DNA of 64,000 nt. Origin: Sclerotinia nivalis. Its lineage: Eukaryota; Ascomycota; Leotiomycetes; Helotiales; Sclerotiniaceae. Shown piece by piece: positions 24,362-35,593 of the stretch (the first letter of the stretch is position 1; every line of letters starts with the position of its first letter). Below the pieces are notes generated by a model. That model worked only from the letters and a program-made list of their open reading frames with translations, was not told where the DNA came from and made no database searches. Location of the stretch: positions 1,550,001 through 1,614,000 of the forward strand of contig JAPEIS010000009.1 in NCBI GenBank assembly GCA_029531795.1, written 5' to 3'. The translations under genes were made by a program, and so were the position numbers.

Positions 24362-26632
24362 ACCACAATCCTTTCCCCAAAATCCGTTGTCGAGGAATGT
24401 TTGTTAATATTGTTTTTGTTAGAGTCGTGTGAGTCTTGTATTTCATTCAATTGAGAGATAAGGCTGATGCTGTGTTGAAGAATTCGAGCATCTGCGATGG
24501 TAGGTACAGTATGAAGGGAATCTAATCATGGTCAATAATGAATTAATATTCGAATCATATTGTAGGGATTGGACGAGTGAAGTAAGTTTTCGAAAGAGCG
24601 AAAGGGAGAGGGAGTAAGGAATAAATTAGCAAACATACGAAGAATTTCAATTCAATTCAATCCAATTCAATCCAACCCAATATGAGACAAGTTCCCCATC
24701 GAGATTGCGAAGTAGCCTTATCGTAGAGTAGACCTCAAGTTAAAAGCGGATAGATAAGCACAGCATCAATAGTCTGGGGATAGTACCACTTTTTTTTATA
24801 TTCTTCCATCAAATATCAAATACGTACACGCACATGCACATACAGAAAAAGAAGGGAATTAGTACCAAATTGAATTGACTGATATTCCCAAAGGTTGATG
24901 ATTTTGTTTCTTGAAGAATGTAATGATTGAGATTGTAATTGATGAAATTGATTGCAAATCTCAAGTTAAGATAGGAGTGAGAAAGAGAAAGAGAAGGAGA
25001 AAGGACAAAGAAAAATATTGTGGGAGATTATCATTGGAGAGATTCAATCCCAAGATATTTTGTTTCTGACCAAAAAGCAAGTAAAAGGTAGTTAATTCAT
25101 AGCTAAGGATTACACAAAACAGTCAAAGAAAAAGAAGAAGAAGAAAGTATAAGGAGGGAAGAGGAAATCAAAGGAGAAACAATAAAATTGTATGCATTCA
25201 TTTGACGAAGTACTTCCATACACACCATCTTTCTCTCCAAATAAAATACATTGATGAATGAAGTTAACCATATATGAATGGGTATTGGTACATTAGACAC
25301 CTTCCTCTTCTTCCTTTACACAGTTTGATCTGCATCGACTAGAAAGCACCAGTAATGTTCATACCTTCAAATTAGACTTCAAACTAGAAAGCACCAATAA
25401 TGTTCATTCCTTTAAATTAGACTTCAAGCAACTAGAATGGCCTTATTCTCTCTACTCTTCCATAACTTCTTAATCTTCTTTCAATTTCAATTTCTCCCCC
25501 CTCCCCCCTCCCCCCTCCCCTCTCACCTCTCGCCTCTCGTGTCCCATGCTCTTATTTTCCCCTCTCAATCTCTTCACTTAGTAGATAAGTATCGATCTAT
25601 CCTATAGGGAATACTCTTCTCCCTTTTTACTATCATCACCCTTTATATTCATTCACTCCATTTATAAATTCCATCTTCCCCTTCTCTCAATCTCTCATCC
25701 AATATAATGTCAAGGCGTGGATAAACGGTTTCTTGCATCAGCAATAAGCCCCATCTCTCGCATAGAGTCACATCTGATATCGAATTCGCCAATAATAATT
25801 CAAGGTGGCGTCCTCGCGTCTCAAGAAACTGCAGCTAAATGAACATGCACCAATCTGTTTGAAGTTCAGACCTCCATCATCATGAAGCTAAGAGAGCTAA
25901 GAAAGCTAAGAAAGCTAAACAGAAGCACTTCTAAAACGCTAAAATAGAAGCTAAGGTCGGGGAATTGAAAAAAAAAAAAAAAAAGCATTTGATCCAATCA
26001 AGGATGATATATAAGTGGAGAAGGAGGGGGGGAATCGACCACTAAATTTAAAGTACTTTTGGAATGGAAGAAAGAAATCAAGACATCAACCGAAACCTTT
26101 GGATTTATCTCTACCATCAGAGAATCATTCGGCTGAGAATAGGGAAGACCCTAAAGATAATATACTGATGATGATGATGGCCACTAACATTTACTGTTGT
26201 GTTGTTCGTCGAGTTCAATTATATAGATCTTCTCAAATCTCCATCTATTTATTTTATGTGTTGATTGTAATCTAAACGAATTCATTATGAATGAACTCGG
26301 ACTGACAGAGCTCTTCTTTCCATTAGAGCGGAACGAACAAGCGGAGCGTCACCACATCATCACTACATCAAACATGTCAAACATATCAAACATTCATTAT
26401 TTATTTTATTTTCTAGACTCATGTACAGCTTGATCATACATTTACTTCATTTCAATTACTATCGTCAATTCGTCAGTTACCACCACTCAGAGGATATATG
26501 TTCATTATTGGGTCATCATATTCACACAATTTACGGAAGCTTTCCCCTCTCTCACACCCCGCCATGATAACGGCCTTGCCTTACCGAGCCGTACCTAAAA
26601 TCCAAGAGTGGAAACTGTAGGCTATTTGTCGA

Positions 26633-26690
26633 GGGGCTGGCGGACTGGCGGACTGGTGGGCAGGTGGGCAGGTGGGCAGGCGGACAACTT
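26633..26690. repeat. G-rich minisatellite
   Basis: Short tandem units of GGCGGACT followed by GGTGGGCA, about 58 bases in all, directly visible. It lies in the region upstream of the zincin-motif gene. The plus strand is G-rich, so it might form unusual structures, but no role is known. Confidence 0.7.
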
Positions 26691-26739
26691 GGTCCAAATG
26701 TCAGTGCTTCCATGCACGAGCCATTGATGAAAACCATAG

Positions 26740-26802
26740 CACATCACATCAACATCACATCAACATCACATCAACATCACATCACATCACATCACATCAC
26801 AT
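26740..26802. repeat. ACATC/ACATCA minisatellite
   Basis: About 63 bases made of the units CACATCA and ACATC in tandem: four copies of an 11–12-base unit, then five-base units. The composition matches the array at 21,711–21,760. Confidence 0.8.
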
Positions 26803-28058
26803 GATCCCCACCTACACCCCCCACATAGTTAGTGACACATTCTCTTTAGGAAGGCCCTGACTTTTCTTCGACTTTTCTTCGACTTTTCTATTAGAATCTT
26901 TGATACCGACCGATACTGATACTGTACCTACATTTCCAATCAAATTTTATCAAAAAGTCGCTCACATTTATCATTTCAATCATTCCAATCAATATCATCA
27001 ATCGAATGTTTCTCTTCATCTTCTCTATCCTTTTCATCTCATTTGTTAACTCTATTTTCAATTAATACGGATCGGCCGGTATATGCAATGCATGCATCTT
27101 GGGCAACCTCAAATCAAGCTTACCTGGAAACCATGTTGCAATCTCATAATCGAATGGAACTACTCCATACCGAGTCTAGAACTTGAATATTCAACCTTCC
27201 TCCAACTTTCCTCAACCTCGATCTGCTGATTGTACTTTTTTGGTGCTGCATCTCTTTAGGTTCTCGAGTAATAGTGAAAGACTCATGAAAGACTCATGAA
27301 ATGATAAATATGAATAATCCATTTTGAGAATGTCGGAGCAATCCCTTGCAACTTTTGCGCTCATAATTCTCCGACCGGTTCAATTTCAACCAACGAGGCG
27401 ACTGCAAGCTGTTTAGAATAACAGTTTATTCTTCATTGTTGGAGATAGCATGTCTTCGCCTCTACCTGCTTCTAAGTCAACCAATGACAATCAAATTGCA
27501 CCCAATCACCTAACTTCATTTCCCACCTTCAAAATATGATTCCATGTGAAAAAGTGAGAGAACTTCGAGCTCAAGCTATTGTCTAGACTATTTATCATTG
27601 CATTCAGGAAGCAGTGTAGTGCTTTATCCCGAATCGAGACAAAAAGCTAGCTAGAGATGGAACGCATGTGTTGAATGCGCATTTCTTTGCCCGTCATTCA
27701 AGAGAGTCTTAACGTTCATTGTATTTTCGGTCATTGTGCAATAAAGAGATGAAAACCCAAATAATTCATTTTCGATTATTTACATTTTATAGTCAAATCT
27801 TTCAACAGTGCCAAATATGCACATTCTAGATATCCAGGGCCTACGCGCTTTGCTAAAAAGTATGGACATCCCAAAGGAGGCATTCATTCCGAACTGGAAA
27901 ATTATCTGCCCGAAGTAAAAAGTGCTCACACCAGTAACTCCAGCACAATTCTTAGCCAACCAGGACCAGCGAGATGCTGCAGAGGATCTGGAGTTGTATC
28001 AAAGGATGAGGTTCTGTGGTTGGCTTTTCTCAATTGAATTTTACCCAGCCAGCGATTA

Positions 28059-31000
28059 ATGCTGTTAAAAGGTTTTACCGCCGCAGAGCTGGAATCGGTT
28101 CTAGCTTTGGCAGATTCTTACGAAACTACAAGTCGACGAATAAATTATGGAAATAATCTTGACAATGTACCCATCCATCCCATGTGGGATCGGGAAAACT
28201 GGCAATATGACCTACCGAGACATATTGCTAGATATCCATTTGGAGATGGTAACGAATATTGGGAGGCAAGTGATTCACCATGTACAAATGCTGATGTGAT
28301 ACTTACTTCGCAAATTAGGCCAAGAATGACGCGTGAGTATACTCTTTCTTTGAATTTGCCCTCTTGATATCCACAACCATTCATGTGAGTCACGGTGTTG
28401 CTAAAATACCAGTATCCAGTGTGTGGCGTGCGATGGAACCAGCCTTAAAGCTTGCTTCGAGTGTCATTGCGAATATACATACTTGGGAATGGTATGTTTC
28501 TTGGTCAATAGGTTTCCGTTCCATTTCGTTAATGATAAAGGTTTAACTCGCTACTAAAAGGCCCATGGGAAAGAGTTCCGCGAAAAGACCTTCCACCCAA
28601 CTACACATTAAATGTAATGAGATTTTTTTCCAAAGAAGACAGAAAGGATGGAGAACTTAAATCAGACGCCCGAGAATTTTTCCAAAGATTGTCAAAGTAT
28701 ACTTATTTTGCACTTTCAGGAGGCAAGGTATGTAATCGGCTCACAAATCCACCCTCCGCTCGATTCCGTTCCCCGATCTAAAGCCTCACTTCTTATTTCA
28801 TCAATCCTTTTATCTTCCAAATACAGCTTTGGCTCTTAATCTTCTTCCAAAACACTTTCTTCATAGACGATAACTGACGCTTACGTCTGGCGCAAGTGCA
28901 CTTCTAAGGGAATGCCTCAAGTGTCCATTTTTCTATGTGGGCACACTGCGTGGTACCCTCGTCGAGCCATGCCAAGCGGTCCGGTCGTTCCCAATGCTAC
29001 ACTTGTTACCATCGCCTATGATTTGGTCGAGCCCTTGTTGAACCCAACAGCCTTACCAGAGGACAGAGCGTTGGACACGTTTCGCCTGGCAGAAGATATT
29101 CTTCATGAGACAGCGGTAGGTTACATTCTAACCTATCATTGGCAGTCAATTAACTAAAACAGCACGCTATGTGCCATCACATGACAAGAAGGAGTATAGA
29201 TGCTCACGATTGGGCCTGGGTTGAGCCTTACTTTGAGAATGAGCCCATTCCAGAACTGCAAGTCAACTGACATTCATGTTTGATCGAGAAGCTAATCAAC
29301 AAGTAGTGGATTCTCTGCAACAAATCAGGTATGTCTATGAAACTAAACCCTTTCAGCACCGTCATGTTGGTAAACATTGATACTTTGTAGGTGTTTGGTG
29401 GTATCGCGACACCGGTTGTTACGCTTGATATATCAGGAGCCTCGTCCGGGGGCCTTATCTTGTAATCAACTCTAATATTCTCTTAATATTCTACATGACC
29501 TAAACCTGACATCATTGTAGTCATAATTGGCCTACTTACAGACATGAGCACTACACCAAAGCACCCGTACTTCCTCCGAGCAAGCAGAAGGATTGGGAGA
29601 ATATAATATATTATCCGAATCCTGTTTCATATTTCATGAGCCTTCAATCTCGAGAATTTTGGGACGTTTACGTGAGAAAGTATGGTTCCGAGGCCGCCCA
29701 TGCGGGCCCCAAGATAATAGGTATATGCAAACCAAAACCCAATCCTGGTGGGCCAAAGACACATACGCGTCTCAGACACACCATTCCGGCTTCTGATAGG
29801 AAGGATCCTGGGCACTTTTCACGAACAAAAACCAAAATTGCTCATTCGTTTGATGTCGAAAAACGAAGAATTGTTGCAATAATTTCAGAAGCAGCAAAAG
29901 GTGTCAAGCCGGAAGTGATGGAACCAGTTTTAGCTAGTGGAGAATATGGGTGGTCAAAGATTCATAAGTCCTAGCAATAGAGCTGATCCCGTAAAAATGG
30001 ATTGTCCCAGATACGATGAGATCAGATGGTATCTGGAAAAAAACAGATTTGCACTTGCTATACATACAATGGAATTTAACATGCCTGCACATCTGTTCAG
30101 GAGCTATGTCAATCGTCATGGAGGGATTAACCTCACAAATGTGGAATGGAAAACCTTCCTTCTTGTGGCAAACACAAGAAATGAACTATTCGAGTAAGAT
30201 ATTCAATTTGTCTCATCCATCATTTCCTACAAATTTGCTAATTGACAATAGTTACAGTCATTCCGGATATGGGATAATAGTAGTTAACCCTGCAGGCTGG
30301 ATGCGGATACCACCGCCACAGGTGACAACTTGGCGAAAACACCCACGACCAGAAGAGCACTTGACAGCAATTTTTGATTTCATCTGTGGAATCTATCTAG
30401 AAGATGTAGATCTTCAAAGAGAGACTAAAGATATGGACACCGCACATTTCAAATTTTACGTGAATAGTACATGGGAAATGGAAAGAGGCAAACGAACTAA
30501 TCCAGGTCTCCTGGATTATCCTGCAATGCCGGACGGTTTTACCTGGGACCCGGCGGGAGATGAGCTACTCGATGCGTGTATTTATTATTCAGATCACTTT
30601 GTGGATGCCCCTCTCGGTCAGGGGATCGCCAGGAGGGCAAATGTTCATGCACCTAGTCCTCAGGCACCAAAAAGACAAAGGAATGCGCATGAAACTCTGA
30701 CGGAGGGAGATCCTATGAGACTAGGACTTAAGGACTTACTTGGGGATCCTCTACCACAGGGACCAGATGATGAGGATGAGCGTCGCCCGCCGCTACTACC
30801 GCGTCCCATAGATCGTCCTATTAAGGGTAGGTTCGGAGCTGCCAGGTCAAAAACCTCTTCTAGAACGAGAGGAGAAGCGGGTGGTCAGCCAAACCGCATT
30901 TATAAACCGCATAGAGGTCCGGGTGCGAATGATAGTCAGCCTGCTTCGCCCGATTGGGATGCTAGTCATCTTGGTGGGACTAAACCATCTTTTGAAGAGC

Positions 31001-31131
31001 AATTTGGGAACTTGGGGTTGGGAGAACCATCTAGAAAGGGTGTGAAGCCGACGGGGACAACCGAAACTTATCGTCCGGGTGCTCAGCCTACGCGGACTTA
31101 TAGATCGTATCGACCACCTGGTGGGGGTTAG
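28059..31131 (+). CDS. Hypothetical protein with a zincin (HETAH) metallopeptidase motif
   Basis: Ten exons fit one continuous frame of 830 residues: 28059–28332, 28413–28491, 28541–28727, 28867–29115, 29163–29257, 29307–29328, 29391–29461, 29521–29900, 29938–30193 and 30252–31131. Spliced residues 260–264 read HETAH, followed by AMCHH and, about 30 residues on, ENEPIPEL. HExxH plus a downstream Glu is the zinc-binding and catalytic pattern of zincin peptidases (H260, E261, H264; E290 or E294 as third ligand). The last 200 residues are basic, Pro/Gly/Arg-rich and probably disordered. Three points are uncertain. The intron at 29258 needs a GC donor (GCAAGT), with its acceptor at 29303 or 29306. 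The intron 29901–29937 is only 37 bases. The 5' end may extend through an exon at about 27,930–28,011 via a 38-base intron. Some of these could instead be frameshifts. I recognise no named family member and infer the peptidase function from the motif only. Confidence 0.6.
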
Positions 31132-32311
31132 GTTGACTTGGTTGGTTGGACTGGGCTACTTCTAGCCTAGGTTATCTGTCGTAGTACGCTTGTAGATAAA
31201 GGGGTCAGATAAAGGTTCTTATTTTGTAAGGCTAGAAGTGGGGTTGGTTTGTTTTGTCCAAGCTTGAGGTTATTTGTATTCTCAATTAAACTTTGGGAAA
31301 TATATTCATGTCAAGGTATATTATCAGTTATAATTGCTGTTCGGCACATGTGCGAATCCAATAGTATTGGGAATATATACAGTGAATGCAAACAGGATTA
31401 TACACCTGCCTTCTACCATTACAACTAATCAACACTTCATCCTCCTCTCATATACAAGAACTCATTTTAAAAGTCAAATACCGTCGACTTCTTCTTTTCA
31501 ATTGCATTATGTAAAATATTTGATAGTATTTAGTAACAATGTCTTTAATTATATCTCGTTTCGTCTAATCTAATCTAATTTTATTCTGTAAAGCTTTACT
31601 TTCTATTTATCTTTAAATCATTATGCTTCATAAGCTCTAAAGTACAATGCAAGCATTTGGATAAGTAGTTAGTTAAGTAAAGAAGGGATGAGAATACTTG
31701 GTTTGTATCTATTTCAACTTTGATACCCTCGGATATTTCATCTCATATATCACGATCATATCTCATTCTAGATATATATATATATATATCAATTCCCAAT
31801 ATCTCAACCAAGAAATAAAGTGAAAAGTGTTTAAAGATAATATTAAATACAGATTTCTAAAGGATCTTTCTTTTTTTCTTTCTACAAATACCCGTAATAG
31901 GCAATGAAAATGTGATAAGCTTGAGGGTATTGGAAGATCATTTCTAGCTTAAGAATTGAGAACTTCGTCCGATGGGTTGAGATGAGATGAGTTTGTGTTT
32001 GTGTTTGTATATTGTGGACACATACTCGAGTAGTTAGGTTGGAATGGATAGATGATCATTTCGATGTGTCATTGATGTTGGACATCTGATTTGGACTTTG
32101 ATGCTCTTTACTTTGGAGGGTTCGAATGAGAGTTCTTTGGGTGGTAGTCTCAAATGGATGATTAAATATAGGTATATCGTTTGGAACAGATGGTTTTAAA
32201 TGTGAAGTAATTTTGCACAATCTTCATTCTTATTCTCTCGCTGTGAGACCAGATTGTGAGGTCATATTTATAACATATTACCACTTACCCTCCCATTGTC
32301 CTCCCTGTATT
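31132..32311. other. Convergent intergenic region
   Basis: These 1.2 kb lie between the end of the zincin-motif gene (+) and the stop of DOM34 (-), and should hold both 3' untranslated regions. There is a TA dinucleotide run at about 31,763–31,788. Nothing else recognisable is seen. Confidence 0.5.
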
Positions 32312-33570
32312 CTATATAATAGCCACACCCTGCATCTCCTTCACGGGAACATGGTCCTCCTTCTCATCCTCACTTTCCTCATCCAAATCTTCCAACGGAT
32401 ACGTTAGTATCGCCGCAATACCTCCTAATCCCGCCAACCTCTTTCCACTCTCATGATCACTGCTCAATATCCTCGCCTCTCCTCCTTCCTCCTTAACCTT
32501 GTCAACTAGCCTAACCCATCTTTTCCTGACTTGAATTTCCTGACTTCGAAATAGCTCATTATTTATCAATAAAACTCCGCCTCCTCGTCCTACTGCTCCC
32601 TTCTCAACTGCCTTCTCTACTTCGGCTGGACCGTACCAGGCTCTTCCATCATCTTTGCGGAGAAGTGTCATAAATTCATCCATGAAGCGGGTTTCGCGGG
32701 CGTATTTTGTATCGCTGAGTTTGGCTAGTACTTCTTGACTTTTGAGGATTTCGTTTAGACTGTGAAGATGGCCGGAACTGCTGTGCACCACCACAAAATT
32801 CTTTTTATTGGCCAGTACCGCTTTATTTCCCGTCCTGGATGCTTCATCTAGTATATATTTCTGGAATCCTTGTGCCACGAATCCGGGACTCGCAAGTAGT
32901 AATGGTCGTGGTTGGGTGATATCTACATGTCTTAGTAGCGTCTCGAGTGTTGTTTGGTAAAATCTTTGGATTCCATTATCGTGATCTCCAGCCATCCCGT
33001 TTCTCTTTTTCGGTATTCCTGTTTCGACTCTCTGCTTTAGGATAGTTTGATGTTCGGTGATTAAACATATATTGGCCATTCCCTCCTGCATCACGACCGC
33101 AGGCACCACACCCTCTTTATCTTCCCGCACCGCTTCCTTCACAACATCTAGAGCGACGGAATCCCATCCATCATATTTTTCCAATGTGAAATTTCGCTGC
33201 AGTTCGAGATCGAGAGTATGGAATGCGCCTACTTTGACCCACATATTTTCCTCGCATATGCGGCCTTTGACATGTAATTGACCGGCTTGCGGATCAAAAT
33301 CTATCGCTGTTACGCTGATGGATAATGTGAGGTGTACGCGGGTCGTGGATGTGCTTCCAGTACTGGATTCCTTGGAGACCTTGCGGATGGCGGTGGCGCG
33401 TAAGATGTCGGTAGGTGCTATGAGATTATAGGCGTGCCACTGGAATGCATTAGGATGAATGATTTAAAGGCGACGATGAGAAATATACAGACCATATCTT
33501 CTGGTTCTTCTGGAAGAAGAGTGATAGTACCAGAGCCATCACGCTCGATATTTTGTTTAATGAGGCGCAT
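32312..33570 (-). CDS. DOM34: DOM34/pelota ribosome-rescue factor
   Basis: eRF1-like factor that enters the empty A site of stalled ribosomes with the GTPase Hbs1 and splits them, in no-go and nonstop mRNA decay. Exons are 33570–33493 and 33439–32312, with a 53-base intron, giving 401 residues (family 385–400). The start reads MRLIKQNIERDGSGTITLLPEEPEDM and the splice joins this to WHAYNLI, the family's conserved N-terminal pattern. The three eRF1-like domains follow: the Sm-like N-domain to about residue 130, the middle domain (LLLASPGFV, FVVVHSSSGHLHSLNEIL) and the C-domain ending in GLGGIAAILTYPLEDLDEE. As in other Dom34 proteins there is no GGQ peptidyl-release motif. The tail is acidic. 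The frame stays open for about eight codons upstream of the ATG to an AG, but the conserved start argues for 33,570. It is divergent from the aldo-keto reductase gene. Confidence 0.93.
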
Positions 33571-34495
33571 AACTTCTGACTCTGCAGATTTGATCTATCA
33601 ATACGATGGGATTTCCAAAAATATATTATGATATTTTCAAGTAGATTGTGTCGTGAAATTTGTAAATTTGTAGTAGATTTTGTCGCAAGGTTGGAAACAT
33701 TTACTAGGTAATGTGGAAGAAGAAAAAGGTCTACAATGATCGATCTCAAGGCGGGGGCTAAATTATGGCGGGGTATTTGGTATATGATGTGCAGCCAGTG
33801 TGGTACTAAACACTATTTCAGGGGTTGGAATGTCTTATCAGTGTAAGGAATTTGAAGGTATTCAGAGATTTCCCATAGGTATAAATTTTCGAGTCTTGGA
33901 TCCGTATGATGGCGGGTAGGGATTGATAAAGTAACCTGGAGAAACATTATTTTTTTTAACAAGACGCATGACGTAAACGATGGGAGAAATGATAACTAAG
34001 CTCACGTGACACGTCCCTCTCATTTTCGATCTAAGGAGTTAAGCAATAGTATGATATATATATATCTATATAGTACTACTTACTACTCGAGATATAATTA
34101 CGAAAAGACATCAAATTGATTCAAATTGATTTCTAGAAATGTCTTATTCTCCTTCTTTTATCTTTACAAGTTAAGTCCTCTACGTCATGAGATCTGCGTT
34201 AACATCACGTCTCAATATCATTAAAAATCATTTTAATACATCTATTAAGTCTACTCATTCAAGGTCATTTATTGCCCCTCTAAAAAAGTACGTTCTGCGC
34301 GATGAGTATCTCTCTTAATATATCTCCTCTTTGCTCCCTTGCGTCAAGTGTTTTGACATACTTGCGTACAATTGGACTGTGTTTCTGTTATCCCACTTGC
34401 AAATTCTCAAAGGACACTGTTACTCTAGCCACTACTCCATTTTCTCATATTGTTCATCATGAGACTTTGAACCTAACTTTCAGTGCAGCAACAAT
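33571..34495. promoter_or_regulatory. Divergent promoter region, DOM34 and aldo-keto reductase
   Basis: These 925 bases separate two divergent start codons. They are AT-rich, with a TA run at about 34,050–34,072. Promoters for both genes are expected from position. I see no specific binding site that I can name. Confidence 0.45.
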
Positions 34496-35593
34496 ATGTC
34501 GAAGTCCAACATTAATTCGAAACTTCGGATGAACTCGGGATATGAAATTCCTATCCTAGGCTATGGAGTCTATCAAACGTGGGGAATACCCTACTATCAA
34601 ACTATGAGCTAAACTAATGTCAAACTTAGTCCAGCGTCTCAATGCGAAGATCTAGTGACCAAGGCTTTTGACGCAGGTTATCGACATGTAAGAAGACCCT
34701 CAGAGAAAAGGCATCTGTCATTCCTCTAATAATATGACACAGGTTGATTCGGCAGCAGCATATCGAAATGAAGGTCCTTGTGCTGCCGCCATTCGAAGAT
34801 CAAATATTCCTCGTGAGGATATCTTCTTTACTAGCAAAATTCCACCTCGTTCCTTGAGCTATGAGAATACCAAAGCACAAGTTGCCAAAACTCTTATGGA
34901 GACCGGACTTGAATACATTGATCTCATGCTCATTCATGCTCCATACGGAGGACGAGCTGCTCGTAAAGGTGCTTGGAAGGCTCTCGTGGAGGCTCAGGAA
35001 GAAGGCAAGATCCGCAGTCTTGGTGTTAGTAATTACGGTGTCCATCATTTGGACGAAATGGAAGTTTATATAAAGGAACTCGAGGAGGAGAGGGGCAAGG
35101 GCAGAGGTGGTGTGATTGATGTTGGCCAGTGGGAACTTCATCCGGTAGGTTGTCATGTGATCTGTTCTTCCTAAAATCCTGTACTCATGCTTTTTGGCCA
35201 TGTATACAACTATCTGGTCAAGGATTGGAGAAACTTTCGTTGCTTGGAGGCTAACTTCAAATTTAGTGGCTCGCTCGATCAGATATCATTTCGTGGTGCC
35301 AGAAGCGAGGCATTGTTGCAGAGGCGTACTCCCCTCTTATCCGTGGCGAGAGACATGACTCCAAACTTCTCCAACCACTCACCAAGAAGCACAACAAAAC
35401 GCCGGCCCAAATCCTACTGAGATGGAGTTTACAAAAGGGTTTTGTCCCTTTGCCAAAAACTGTTACTCCCAGCAGAATTAAGGAAAACGCCGATATTTAT
35501 GACTTTGAGCTCACAGCAGAGGAAATGAAGGGGCTGGAAACTGGGGACTATTATACTTGTGCCTGGGATCCTACTGTTGCTACTCTTGATTGA
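34496..35593 (+). CDS. Aldo-keto reductase
   Basis: NADPH-dependent (β/α)8-barrel oxidoreductase that reduces aldehydes, ketones or sugars; substrate unknown. Exons are 34496–34578, 34630–34687, 34743–35144 and 35267–35593, with introns of 51, 55 and 122 bases, giving 289 residues. The catalytic tetrad is visible: Asp in AGYRHVDSA (read across an exon junction), Tyr in AAAYRNE, Lys in FFTSKIPP and His in MLIHAPYGG. Other AKR marks are IRSLGVSNYG, QWELHPWL (across the last junction), VEAYSPL and the cofactor-binding LPKTVTPSRIKEN. Length is near the family norm of 280–320. It resembles the small 2,5-diketogluconate-reductase-like AKRs of fungi. The start is the first ATG of the frame, with MNSGYEIPILGYGVYQT following at residue 12. 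Confidence 0.9.

Larger units (their letters stand above)
24362..28058. other. Long divergent intergenic region rich in simple repeats
   Basis: These 3.7 kb lie between the divergent PPS1 (-) and the zincin-motif gene (+). They contain a CCCCCCT-type tract at about 25,495–25,525, repeats of GCTAAGAAA at about 25,888–25,920, a poly-A tract at about 25,969–25,984, a GGCGGACT/GGTGGGCA minisatellite at about 26,633–26,690 and an ACATC array at 26,740–26,802. Promoters and leaders for both genes are expected. An upstream exon of the zincin-motif gene may lie at about 27,930–28,011. No independent gene is supported. Confidence 0.5.

Noticed and set aside
26740..26802. CRISPR-like tandem repeat
   Set aside because: Units are contiguous with no unique spacers, and the window is eukaryotic; it is a simple minisatellite.
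29270..29288. Two separate genes meeting at the TGA/ATG near 29,270–29,290
   Set aside because: A GC–AG intron restores one continuous frame, and the downstream exons lack a plausible independent promoter or start.
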